A DNA stretch of 64,000 nucleotides from Alloacidobacterium sp963823845 (lineage in GTDB: Bacteria; Acidobacteriota; Terriglobia; Terriglobales; Acidobacteriaceae). Under the pieces are notes generated by a model. That model did not search any database. It was not told the DNA's origin and saw only the letters and a list, made by a program, of their open reading frames with translations. A program made the translations under genes and the position numbers. Location of the stretch: positions 768,049 to 832,048 of the forward strand of contig CAWGND010000013.1 in assembly GCA_963823845.1 (NCBI GenBank), read 5' to 3'. Numbering within the stretch: the stretch's first letter is position 1; every line of letters starts with the position of its first letter. Positions 35,493 through 45,220 of this stretch are shown here, piece after piece.

Positions 35493-37763
35493 CTACTTGT
35501 TCTTCTTCAAACAGTTCGTTCCGAGATTGGGCAGGATAAACATCTGCAGATCGGTACCATTTGTGAATCCGTCGTGATTGAAGTCGTACCAGCTAGATAA
35601 GCCATTGTTCTTGCTGAAGAATGCCCAATCAACCTTGTCCTTCCCGTTCACCTTCTTGTCTTCGTTGCCGTCACCAGGACACGGCGGTTCGGACATCAAC
35701 GTTGCGGTCATCGAGGCATTCAGTGCATTGAAATTAGCCAGGTTTTTTCCTTTCAATCCGGCGGGACAATTTTCTCCGCAGAGACTGTCACCGTCCTTGT
35801 CTATCTCAGGAGCAGGCGCTTTCTCGTTGATCTGATATAGCTCAGTCTGCGGCACCTCTGTATCGGTACCCTTGGAACTCCCACACATCGTCACCGTCTT
35901 TTTTACCAGCTTGTATCGGTCATTCCGCGTTGCCTCCTGATCGACAGGAAACTGGGTCAGTGTTACGGGATTGCCCTGCCTATCTGTATAGATACCTGCT
36001 CGCTGAACATCACAGCAGGTGTCGTAAGAAACACCATTTTTAGGATTGGTCGGCCCATACCAGTCTCCTCCCTCGAAATTGCACAGTGGCCCGCTGTTGA
36101 AAAGCTGAACGCAGGTAGGCGGCATGGTGATTGGAAGGACACACGGAGGTGGCGCCACGTCGTTTTGGTGGATGTTGCCGGAGGTCTGCGTGAAATTGGT
36201 TTGGCGAATACTCGGCTGGTTGACGTTCGTCAGGTAGGGCAGCATGGACTGGGAATCCAGGATGTGCGACTTCGGAACTACCTTGTGCACGTCGACCCCG
36301 GCAAACTCACCGAAGAGCTGAAACAGGTCGGCGATATTCACCATGCTCGTTACTTCGCGTCCCGGAGAAGCAACCAGTGGTCCAGCTACGATGAGTGGGA
36401 CCCAGACACCGGTCTGATACACATATCCCTTGGCGCGACTGGAATCGAAAGGAAATTTCACCCCCGGCGCAAAGGTGCCATTATCTCCAATGATGATCAC
36501 CATGGTGTTAGTTTGTGCCGGGTCATATTGAAGCCTTCCCGAAGTGTCCAGGGTCGCCAGACCGGTTTGCACCAGTAGATTACCGATTTCCGCGTCCATG
36601 GCCTCGATCATCTGGTTGCTGATGATCCGGGTGGCAGCCTCACTTGCGATGGTGTTGTCGGTACACGAGAAGCCCCCGGAATCCGGACTGGCTATGGGAA
36701 GAAGATTGCGCGGAGGCTGTTGATACGGGGTGTGGTCGTTGGCATACGCCACAGTCGCCATCCAGGTTTGCCCATCAGCATTTTGCTTGCGAATCCAATC
36801 CACAGCCGACTGGTTGGTCTGATCCGAGACATAGCCTCGCGTCGGAGGAGCATTCTCGTCCGCAGGGATGACGGTACCGTCCGGTTCGTTGATCACGCGG
36901 TTCCATACATAGTACGCATTGGTCTGGTCAAAGTTGAGATTCAAGTCTTTGGACGACTGGCAGGTCGCGTTGGGAACGAAGACGCCGCCATTCTGCAGAC
37001 AAGTGAATCCGGGCGTGGGATGGGCGGCGTCCTTGGAAATCACTCTGCAGGTCGAGTCTGCAAATCGGCAGGCTCCCGTATCCGCTCCGTGAGCGGACTG
37101 CTGTGTATTCGGAATAAACCCGCAGGTATACCAGAAAGCGTTGGACGTGGGAGGCATTGGCATGGATGTATCAGTAAACTGCCCCCCTATCGATGTATCG
37201 ATCGGGTGTGGCGCTCCCTCGAGAAATCCATCGAAATAATCCCAGCCAAGAACATGAGGAGTCGACCGCCCGAAAGGATTGTTGTCGGGGCCGGCAAGGT
37301 GGAACTTGCCGAAGAGGGCGTTCTGGTAGCCAGCCTTGTTCAAAATCTTAGGCGTCGTGACTTCGAAGGGAGAGACCTGGGAGTTCGCCAGATCATCACT
37401 GAGGATGGCAGAGTTGACGTTTGTCCGAAGCGGATAACGGCCCTCAAAGAAGATGGCGCGACTGGGCGAGCACTCGGGCATCGACCAGACGTTGCGGAAG
37501 CGCACGCCCGCGCGTGCCATCGCATCTACATTCGGCGTAAGTGGAGGCGTGCCGCCACCATAGCCGAAGATACTCATCTGATCGATCCCGACATCATCCA
37601 TGATGACGAACAGGATGTTCGGGCGAGACTTTCTACCTGCATTGGATTGCTGAGAGTTTGCCGCCACAAGCTTCGAGGGCCCAGCAGTCAGCGACTGCGC
37701 TTGAGCGACACTTGCAAGTCCCAGAACAATCAGGCCAGCCAGTAGACTGCGCGCAACTCGCAT
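35493..37763 (-). CDS. Secreted sulfatase with dockerin-like C-terminal domain
   Basis: 756 residues. The signal peptide is MRVARSLLAGLIVLGLASVA with an A-Q-A end. Metal-binding Asp56-Asp57 (FVIMDDVG) and the formylglycine motif C98-S-P-S-R define a type I sulfatase. K153-F-H and the D-N-G motif (I-I-I-G-D-N-G-T) complete the site. The last 60 residues (C-P-G-D-G-N-E-D-K-K-V-N-G-K-D, then Y-D-F-N-H-D-G-F-T-N-G-T-D-L) are a pair of EF-hand-like loops as in dockerin type I. I infer an exported enzyme removing sulfate esters from polysaccharides. Activity needs a formylglycine-generating enzyme from elsewhere. GGGAGGAAGG precedes the start. Confidence 0.88.
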   Translation of the reverse strand: MRVARSLLAGLIVLGLASVAQAQSLTAGPSKLVAANSQQSNAGRKSRPNILFVIMDDVGIDQMSIFGYGGGTPPLTPNVDAMARAGVRFRNVWSMPECSPSRAIFFEGRYPLRTNVNSAILSDDLANSQVSPFEVTTPKILNKAGYQNALFGKFHLAGPDNNPFGRSTPHVLGWDYFDGFLEGAPHPIDTSIGGQFTDTSMPMPPTSNAFWYTCGFIPNTQQSAHGADTGACRFADSTCRVISKDAAHPTPGFTCLQNGGVFVPNATCQSSKDLNLNFDQTNAYYVWNRVINEPDGTVIPADENAPPTRGYVSDQTNQSAVDWIRKQNADGQTWMATVAYANDHTPYQQPPRNLLPIASPDSGGFSCTDNTIASEAATRIISNQMIEAMDAEIGNLLVQTGLATLDTSGRLQYDPAQTNTMVIIIGDNGTFAPGVKFPFDSSRAKGYVYQTGVWVPLIVAGPLVASPGREVTSMVNIADLFQLFGEFAGVDVHKVVPKSHILDSQSMLPYLTNVNQPSIRQTNFTQTSGNIHQNDVAPPPCVLPITMPPTCVQLFNSGPLCNFEGGDWYGPTNPKNGVSYDTCCDVQRAGIYTDRQGNPVTLTQFPVDQEATRNDRYKLVKKTVTMCGSSKGTDTEVPQTELYQINEKAPAPEIDKDGDSLCGENCPAGLKGKNLANFNALNASMTATLMSEPPCPGDGNEDKKVNGKDKVDWAFFSKNNGLSSWYDFNHDGFTNGTDLQMFILPNLGTNCLKKNK

Positions 37764-38032
37764 AAACCTTCCTCCCGATGCTTGAGACCAGGAGGTATCT
37801 CAAGCGAGCGCGATTATAGGCGCGCTCCTAGGACTTCCGGATTGGCGGTGATTCGACCTGCTTACTGAATCTGCCTGCGAGGAAACCGGTAGTGGGCGGA
37901 AACCGTCAGTATTTACGGGAGGGTCGCATGCATGGCGTTGTCTGTGCATCGCTTCTCGTGGCTCGCTGTAACTCTGGCGGAAGGTGCGCCGGTTATGCTC
38001 GCCGCGAGTCTCCCAGGGCATGTGGAATCGTG

Positions 38033-40192
38033 GTGAATCGATCCAACCCGCAGCGCACGGCTTTTCTCGCAAGCATGATAGTTCTTGGGACTTGCGGGGC
38101 AGGCGGGCAAACCCCGCCTTTGCGAGATCCGTCCGTGGCGCAAGAGCCGCTCGCACCCCTGGGCGCCGAAATTTCCGCTGAGCGCAAAGGCCTCTTCACC
38201 ATTGACGTCGTCATGACAGATGCGACAGGGGACCCGGTTTCGGACCTCGCGCTCCGGGATTTTACTCTTCTCGATAACGGCCAACCGGCACGGATTCGCA
38301 CCTTGCACAACTCTCTGGGGGTGCCCGAGCTGATCTTCGTCCTCGACACCGTCAATCTCTCGCCCCAGCAGCTGACGCGGACCGAAAGCGCGATTGTTCA
38401 TTTCCTGCGGCGCAATAACAGCCGCCTGGATTCCCCCTGTTTCCTCTACCGGCTTACGCGGGACGGGTTGTTCTCGTCCTCAAAGCCTACGCGGGATGGA
38501 AATCTGCTGGCCAAAGAGGTGGAGCAGCACAAGTCTCCGCGAACGGTGTGGAGATCGGGCCGAAATAATGAACCCAGTCCACTTGGCTTATGGGAGGGCA
38601 GGTCGCAGCCCAACCCGCTCTCTCTGCGCGCCCTGGGCTCGATTGCCATCGATCAGAGGGAGGTCCGCGGGCGCAAAGTCTTATTGTGGATCAGTGCGGG
38701 CTGGCCTGTGAATGGCGGCGACATTGGCTTCGACGAGGCAACGGAATTGTCTACACGGCTACGGGAAGCGCGAATCACGCTGGACAACGTTAAAGTGTGG
38801 TCGAATCCAGACCAGTCATTTAATTATCACGACTACCTCGAAGCGCCCCGGTCGCAAAAGGACATGCAACCGGCCAAAATGGCACTCCAGGTGACCGCGA
38901 CGCACACAGGAGGCCTGGTGCTGGACTCGTCGGGCGACCTGGATCGAGACATCGAGCGCTGCGTCGAAGAGGAGCGGAGCTTCTACACTCTCACCTTCAA
39001 TCCCCCGCACACCTACCGGATGGACGAATTCCACGACCTCCGTGTCCAGGTGGCTCGTCCTGCCCTGACGGTCCGCGCTCCCACGGGCTACTACAACGAG
39101 CCTGTGTATTTCGACAATCCCCGGCCTGGGATAGAAAAGGTCACCGTCGCTCAGATTGAAGAACTGGTGCCTTCGCATACCGACCTGCTGCGAAAGCTGG
39201 AGAATCTCGAACTAACCGAACGGCTAAGCACGTCCCGGCTCGATGCGCTGTTGAGCGTGATCCACGGCGAACGCGAACGCCAGGCGCTGACGGCGGATGC
39301 CGATCTGTCGCTCGCGCTCGCGCCCCCGGCCGACGAAATTGTGAATCGGCCGCCACCTCCAGTGGAGGAGCAGCGCGCCATTTTCGGGCGAACATTCGAC
39401 TACCTGCAGAATGCCATTCCCAAACTGCCCGACTTCTATGCCTTAAGAAACACGGTGCGCTTCGAAGAGCCTCCGCAACGCGACAACGAGATCTGGAAGA
39501 TGCCGCACCAGGACCAGGCTCTCCACTTTGCCACCTCGGAGCACGCTACAGTTCTCTATCGAAACGGGAACGAGGTGGTTGAGAAAAAGCAGAAACTCGG
39601 CAAACGTCGCGTCGCCGGGGCGCGAGCACGCGATCTTGAAACATGGGGCACGTTCGGTCCCATTCTTGCGTACGTGCCGACAGCCGCCGCTACCAGTCCA
39701 AGTACCCTCAGCTGGAAGCGCTGGGAGCGCGGCAAGTACGGAGATCTGGCCGTGTTCTCTTACAGAATTGCCATCCCGAATATCAGGCACGGGGTCACCT
39801 TTTGCTGCCTGCCTGAAGGTGATGGGACCACGGTCTACCAAAACAAGACCGAGGCCTACGGCGAATTGGCGCTCAATCCCGACACCGGGGCCATCATGCG
39901 CGTCGTGATCAATGCAGATCTCGACGAAGAACGCGACCCTGACGTGCCCCTCATCCGGTCGCAATTGATGGTCGAGTACGGCCCCGTGGAACTGGGCGGC
40001 AAAACCCATATCTGTCCCCAGCGAAGCGTGACGATCTCCCGCGGTCGCTCCGAGCGCGAACTCCACGAGTGGGGCATGGTCTTTAGCCTGTACAGCTACT
40101 TCGAAACCATGATCAGCGACGTGACTTTCGGCGGGTACCACAAGTTCGGGGCGGAAGCCCGCATTCTGCCTGGATTCGAAGAGACTGAGTAG
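38033..40192 (+). CDS. VWFA-related acidobacterial protein (TIGR03436-like)
   Basis: 719 residues from GTG 38033. This start gives a signal peptide (V-N-R-S-N-P-Q-R-T-A-F-L-A-S-M-I-V-L-G); the frame is open back to 37892. F-T-I-D-V-V-M-T-D-A-T-G-D-P-V and the D-F-T-L-L-D-N-G strand are followed by a VWA-like fold (I-F-V-L-D-T-V-N, G-R-K-V-L-L-W-I-S-A-G-W). The family is abundant in acidobacteria, exported, and of unknown function. The metal site is degenerate (D-T-V-N in place of D-x-S-x-S). The C-terminal 300 residues form a second, unassigned domain. The gene is divergent from the sulfatase gene. Confidence 0.85.
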   Translation: MNRSNPQRTAFLASMIVLGTCGAGGQTPPLRDPSVAQEPLAPLGAEISAERKGLFTIDVVMTDATGDPVSDLALRDFTLLDNGQPARIRTLHNSLGVPELIFVLDTVNLSPQQLTRTESAIVHFLRRNNSRLDSPCFLYRLTRDGLFSSSKPTRDGNLLAKEVEQHKSPRTVWRSGRNNEPSPLGLWEGRSQPNPLSLRALGSIAIDQREVRGRKVLLWISAGWPVNGGDIGFDEATELSTRLREARITLDNVKVWSNPDQSFNYHDYLEAPRSQKDMQPAKMALQVTATHTGGLVLDSSGDLDRDIERCVEEERSFYTLTFNPPHTYRMDEFHDLRVQVARPALTVRAPTGYYNEPVYFDNPRPGIEKVTVAQIEELVPSHTDLLRKLENLELTERLSTSRLDALLSVIHGERERQALTADADLSLALAPPADEIVNRPPPPVEEQRAIFGRTFDYLQNAIPKLPDFYALRNTVRFEEPPQRDNEIWKMPHQDQALHFATSEHATVLYRNGNEVVEKKQKLGKRRVAGARARDLETWGTFGPILAYVPTAAATSPSTLSWKRWERGKYGDLAVFSYRIAIPNIRHGVTFCCLPEGDGTTVYQNKTEAYGELALNPDTGAIMRVVINADLDEERDPDVPLIRSQLMVEYGPVELGGKTHICPQRSVTISRGRSERELHEWGMVFSLYSYFETMISDVTFGGYHKFGAEARILPGFEETE

Positions 40193-40632
40193 ACAAAAAC
40201 TCCCGCACCCCAAGTAATCACATCGACTGATGCTCTTACTTGCAACGCCCCGATGATTGCGAAAGTCCGAAGTAAGCGCACCCAATGTCGTCAACGTGTC
40301 TGCAGATTCTGAGCGAATGGTCGCCAATCCGGTAGTCCCCATCGCTGGGGGAGCCAGCGCATAACGAAGTGCCTGAAAATGTATGGTCCGCCGTCTGAGT
40401 GCAAGGGAAAAGCGAAGAGTGGATCGACAGATCTGCGCAAATGTATTCGGCCTTTGTGTGGAGAGTGGAGTCTCCTGGCCATGATGAGTTGCGCTGCGTG
40501 CTCTTCCTGATAAACGGGACGGTCATGGAAGACCATTTTCAAGCGCAGGTTGCGAGCACGCCGTTGGGAACTGTTCGTTCGTCTTAGCTATCCAGTGCAG
40601 ACCTTGGTTGGAGAACTTGATGTCGGTCGTGG
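40193..40632. other. Intergenic region, no gene seen
   Basis: Short open frames on both strands resemble nothing known. The region ends at an IS110 remnant. Confidence 0.4.
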
Positions 40633-40815
40633 TTAAGCCTGCTTAGGCATCATTGCATCCGGAACCGCTCGATACTCCTGTCCGCTCGAGAGAACAGCCC
40701 ACGCGATACGGGCAAGCTTGTTGGCTGCGGCTGTAATGACCACGTTGATGGGCGCTCGTTGCTCAAGCGCATCGAGCCATGGGCCGAACGGAGACCGTTC
40801 TCGCTTCACGCGCAA
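40633..40815 (-). pseudogene. IS110-family transposase, C-terminal fragment
   Basis: The frame holds R-S-P-F-G-P-W-L-D-A-L-E-Q-R-A, then I-N-V-V-I-T-A-A-A-N-K-L-A-R-I-A-W-A-V-L-S-S-G. This is the well-conserved end of IS110/IS116/IS902 transposases. The catalytic part is missing. Confidence 0.8.
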
Positions 40816-40925
40816 TACAGCGGATCGGTGTCCTGGATCGACTTTCTGCGGCCAACGAAGAGCAAATCAAACCCCGCTGAATCCTTTAATGAAACCGTCG
40901 TCCAGTTGCATGGCACAGAGGTCGA

Positions 40926-43564
40926 TTATTCACGGCGCAATGCCCGGAGAGGATCTTTGCGTGCCGCGCGAACTGCGGGAATATAACTTGCGGTGACGGC
41001 GACCGCGAAAAGGAGAAGAGCGACGCCGGAAAAGATCGCAGGATCGCTCGGGGACACATCAAACAGCATGGATCGAAGAGTGCGTACGAAGCCCAGCGCT
41101 CCGACCGAACCTAATGTGATTCCGCACAAGGCAAGAAAGATGCCATGCCCGACCACCCTGCCAATCACGTTCCAACGGGTGGCGCCCAAAGCGAGCCGAA
41201 TCGCCAATTCTTGTGTGCGCTGCAGGACCGAATAGGTCATTACGCCATAGATGCCGATGGCCGCCAGCAGCAGGGCTATCAGGGCAAACGCGCCCATCAG
41301 GATGGAGCGGAATCGTGGGAGGGCGACCGACGCATACATGCTCTCATCCATTGATCCGATATGGGAGACTGGCACGTTCCCGTCCAGTGCCGCGATTCGG
41401 TTCCGGATCGCGGGAATCAGCCCATGAGGATCGTTATGGGTTCGAACCACAAGCCACATGGGGCGATCGGGCACCTGAGAACTCGATTCGTAGTAGACGG
41501 GCTCGTCAGGAGAGCCAGCACCCTCATATTTGAGGTCGGCAACAACGCCAACGATTTCCATATAGGGATTATTCGACTGCGGTCCACCGTGCTTCAGGCG
41601 TTTTCCAATCGGGTCTTCGCCTGGAAAGTATCTGTGAGCCAGACTCTCACTGATAATCGTCACAGGTGGCGAAGTTGGAGTATCGCGACCGTCAAACGAC
41701 CGCGGCCGCGCAATAGCGGAATCTGCAGTGCACTGAAATACCCATTGCTGACGATGGGCACCGGAACGACGGGACCGCCATCGGGTGGAGTCTTGCCTTG
41801 AATCTCGAAGCTGTCGCTCATTGCCGCATGGTCCGGCGGAAGCCAAATCGAGAGAGCCGCGGATTCCACGCTCGGCAAACTGCCGACTTCGCGAATGACC
41901 TCACCCCAGTAGATCCCGAGCCGCTGCTGTTGACCATAGCTATCGCCGCTGGGTGAAATCTGCATGGTCAGCAGATGGTCAGGCCGGGCGCCAAAACCGA
42001 TTGGAACTTCTCCCAGGGTAAGAAAACTGCGTATGAGTAACCCCGCACCTGCCAGCAAGATGACTGCGAGGGCAATCTCTGCAACGACAAAGACATTCCG
42101 CAGCCTCCGTCGCCTCAGGCTTTCTCCTCCTCCGCGCCCACCTTCCTGCAGAACCATGCTTAGATTCGGGTGTGTTGCGCCAATTGCCGGTACAAGGCCA
42201 AACGCAACGCCGCTGAGAATGCAAACCAGCAACGTGAACAAAAGAACGCGTCCGTCAATGCTTAACGTCTCCAGTCGCGGGATGCCGGGAGGCGGATTTA
42301 CGCGCAACAACCGCGTGCAAATGTACGCAAAAAAGACTCCAATGCCGCCGCCGGCGAGAGCCAGTACGATGCTCTCAGTGAGCAGCTGCTGAATCAAGCG
42401 CTTGCGCCCGGCGCCAATGCTAATCCGGATTGCGATCTCCTGTTCCCGGGCCGCCGCGCGGGCAAGCAGCAGATTGCCGACATTGAAAATGGCGATCAAA
42501 AGCACCAAAGCGACGGCACCCGCTACCGCAATCAAGAGGGGTCGAACATCGCCGACGATCGCTTCGGTGAGTCCCACGACTGGATAGCGGAGACGTTCCA
42601 ATCCCCGGGGATCGGCACGCTCTAGTCCTTGGGCCAATCCTGCCATCTCGGCATTGACCTCAGCCAAGGTCACGCCCGGCTTCAATCGGGCAATACCGCG
42701 AAGGATGAACGGTCCTCGCCGGGTCGGAGGCGTCAAGGGCAGGATTCTCCACACGTCAGCATCGGGAAACACAAAGCGGAATGTGGATGGCATCACGCCA
42801 ATGACGGCGACTGCCTGGCCGTCGAGAACAATACTCCGGCCCAGAATATCTGTTCTCGCCGCGTACCGGCTGCGCCAAAAGTGCTCGCTGATAAGAGCCG
42901 TTCTTTCCTGGCCACGCTGATCCGCATCGGCAGCGAATGTCCGTCCCATCAGTGGCCGCACGCTCAGGGTGTCGAAGAACCGGGCAGCGACGTCAGCCCC
43001 TGCAAGTTCCTCGGCCTGCCCATCACCGGTCAAGGCAAAATGGTCCCCGGTGAACGCGGCGAGCTGCGCGAATGAACGGGCCCGCGCCTGCCAGAGCAGG
43101 AAATCTTCCATGCAGGCGCTCCAGCCGCTCTTGTCCCCCTGTGTTAATCCGTCATGAATCCACACGAGGCGATCGGGATCGGAATACGGTAGCGGACGTA
43201 AGAGCACACTCTCAACCACACTGAAGACTGCCGTGCTTGCCCCGATTCCCAGCGCCAGAGCCGCCAATGCCACAACGGTGAAGGCGGGATTCTTTGCGAG
43301 TGTTCGGAGCGTGAATCGGCAATCCCGCAGTAGGCTCTCCACCCAGGGAAGCTGTTCCGCGTCTCGATAGGCCTGCCGGGTTGATTCCACGCCACCCAGC
43401 TTCATGATCGCCTGTCGGCGCGCTTCGTCCGGGGTCAGTCCCGACTCGATCAGATCGCGCACATGCATTTCAAGGTGCGCTTCGATCTCCTCGGTGAATT
43501 GCCCATCGCGGTCGGCACGAAATACGCCCCGGAGCCGCAGCAGCCATGCGCGAAGGGGTCTCAT
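40926..43564 (-). pseudogene. ADOP-type ABC permease (MacB/FtsX), one frameshift
   Basis: ATG 43564 starts MRPLRAWLLRLRGVFRADRD, the short soluble head of acidobacterial duplicated orphan permeases. MacB-like periplasmic and FtsX transmembrane domains follow, twice. The frame breaks near 41700 after I-P-L-L-R-G-R; the next frame continues S-F-D-G-R-D-T-P to the usual end K-D-P-L-R-A-L-R-R-E at 40926. One indel separates the halves (about 640 and 255 residues), so a sequencing error or a recent mutation are both possible. If intact it would work with an ATPase from elsewhere. Its start overlaps the stop of the PadR remnant (ATGA), as in normal PadR-ADOP pairs. Confidence 0.85.
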
Positions 43565-43770
43565 GAAATCTCTCCCCCGGGAGAAAGAAAGTGCGCGAGG
43601 ATAGCGGTGGCCTTTTCCCACCTTTGCGCTTCCCTGCGGACCTGCCTGCGGCCGGCACGTGTGAGTTTGTAGTATCGGGCTCTGCGATTGTTCTCCGAAT
43701 TGCCCCACTCGGAAACGATGTGGCCGTCCTGCTCAAGCCTGAGCAAGGCCGGATGCCCGGAACTCAGAAA
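43561..43770 (-). pseudogene. PadR-family regulator, C-terminal part
   Basis: P-A-L-L-R-L-E-Q-D-G, then V-S-E-W-G-N-S-E-N-N-R-R-A-R-Y-Y-K-L-T-R-A-G-R, is the wing and C-terminal region of the PadR repressors that precede ADOP genes. The preceding recognition helix region is replaced by unrelated codons, so about half the protein is lost. It overlaps the permease start by four bases. Confidence 0.7.
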
Positions 43771-43980
43771 TCTACTTCCCTGACGTTCGATTCACGCGTT
43801 GGCGATTTGGCGTCAATCTAGAATCACTACCGTCGAGAAGCGGGTTAGCAATATCGATGTCGATCTATGAGTAACTCCATCGATGTAATGCAGACTGACG
43901 TCGATGGCGGCGATCTCACCGCCTTCCGGTTCAAGACCCTTCCCACGCTCGCCGAGGCGTTGGCGGCCAAACGGCTACCA

Positions 43981-44493
43981 CTACATACACCCACCCAAGA
44001 TGCGGTCGATCTGCCGAAGATGGTTCAAGTCGTGTGCCGCTTCCAAGCGGACGAACTCCTCGACCGTTTGCCGTCCGCGTACCTCGTGGACCCCATAGCA
44101 CTCCACCCACCGTGCGCGCGGGACCGACTCCAACAGTCGCAGGTTGCTCTCGCGCAGCGCCCGAAAGACCCCTGCCGAAAGGCTCGCATCTTGCTGCGCG
44201 TAACCCAAGCGCTCCGCCCATACGGCCTGATCCCACCACGTTAAGGCCACGCCCGGATTCGCCAGCATGTTTCGCAATCGCCACCCCATCGCCAGCTCCG
44301 CGTCCGCCAAGTGCGCTACGATCTCGGCGATTGACCACTTTTCAGGTGCAGGACGCCGGATCAACTCCTCGGGCGCGACATCGCGCAGACGTCGATCGAG
44401 CTGCGATGGGGTGGCTTGTTGGACACCGATGGGCTCCTCATCGCCAAGATAGCTTAGGACTCGAGTTCGGTATGCTTCGAAGGTCTCTGCCAT
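43981..44493 (-). CDS. DinB-family protein (metal-dependent, four-helix bundle)
   Basis: 170 residues from ATG 44493, which follows GGGAGG. The DinB_2-type sequence includes R-P-A-P-E-K-W-S-I-A-E-I-V-A-H-L-A-D-A-E with a metal-binding His, and a C-terminal A-A-H-D-L-N-H-L-R-Q-I with two more His. These three His define the metal site of DinB/YfiT-like thiol-dependent enzymes. The substrate is unknown. The upstream gene fragment overlaps its start by 40 bp. Confidence 0.88.
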   Translation of the reverse strand: MAETFEAYRTRVLSYLGDEEPIGVQQATPSQLDRRLRDVAPEELIRRPAPEKWSIAEIVAHLADAELAMGWRLRNMLANPGVALTWWDQAVWAERLGYAQQDASLSAGVFRALRESNLRLLESVPRARWVECYGVHEVRGRQTVEEFVRLEAAHDLNHLRQIDRILGGCM

Positions 44494-44696
44494 TGGTCCT
44501 CCCGGTAGACTGCGTATGCGGCCGAACATCGCGTGGAGTAGACCGAGCCATCTTGGTTCGCAATCATACGGGTGTGATGACGTAACACAAACACCGCGAC
44601 CTCGCTGCGCTCCGCTACAACGCCGAGCAGTTTCAAAATGTTATCGTCCATGAACGACCCGTAGAAAAAGGTCGCCACCCTTCGGTCGCCCATCAT
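44454..44696 (-). pseudogene. Gamma-glutamylcyclotransferase-like (AIG2) fragment
   Basis: The start M-G-D-R-R-V-A-T-F-F-Y-G-S-F-M-D is the Y-G-S-x motif of the GGCT-like fold. It is followed by V-L-K-like and V-x-x-E-R-S-E-V-A-V strands. About 30 residues later the resemblance ends and the frame runs into the DinB gene. The rest of the enzyme, including the catalytic Glu, is missing. Confidence 0.55.
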
Positions 44697-45220
44697 GGCT
44701 CCTTAGATTTGGTCCAATGCAGTCTTAGTTTCCCCCTGCGGGCCGTCGTTCGTCAAAACGTTGATTCGTCATTGTTACGATGAACGGCGCTCATGCTTTC
44801 GCTCCGCGCCGTCGCTTTCTGTCGTGGCGGTGACTACTCCCCAGTTCATGCAGGGCATTCTCCGGTGGGGCGAATTTCGCGAGCAATTCAACGAAGGCTT
44901 GGACGCAGGGAATTGTGCCGGCTAGCGTACAACAGGCCACCTCTGATCTGGAGCGTCTGCTTCCTGTGGTAGCAAGAACGTTTCCGCCACCACAGGTTGG
45001 GATTTTTGAGTTACGGACCTATCGTCGCCCACCCGGAAGTTACTTCTGGGTGGGCGGTGATCCAGTCTTGTCGGGCCCGGTCCGCGGCAGGTGTAGCTAT
45101 ATCGCGAACCTTCCGATTCAACGCCGATCTTGACGGGGTACAAATCCACGGCGCGGGTCATGCAGCGCAGGGCGTGAGAGGAAACATGCATTTCGTTTTC
45201 AAGCCTCGGTATTGGAGTGG
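44697..45220. other. Intergenic region, no gene seen
   Basis: Open frames here have no ribosome site or known content. A short inverted repeat (CACCCGGAAG...CTTCTGGGTG) is visible near 45038-45053. Confidence 0.4.

Noticed and set aside
36720..37745. Plus-strand 341-residue frame antisense to the sulfatase
   Set aside because: The sulfatase frame has full catalytic motifs and a signal peptide; the antisense frame has no recognisable content.
43867..44244. Plus-strand 125-residue frame antisense to DinB
   Set aside because: The DinB protein is well supported by its metal-binding His residues and ribosome site.
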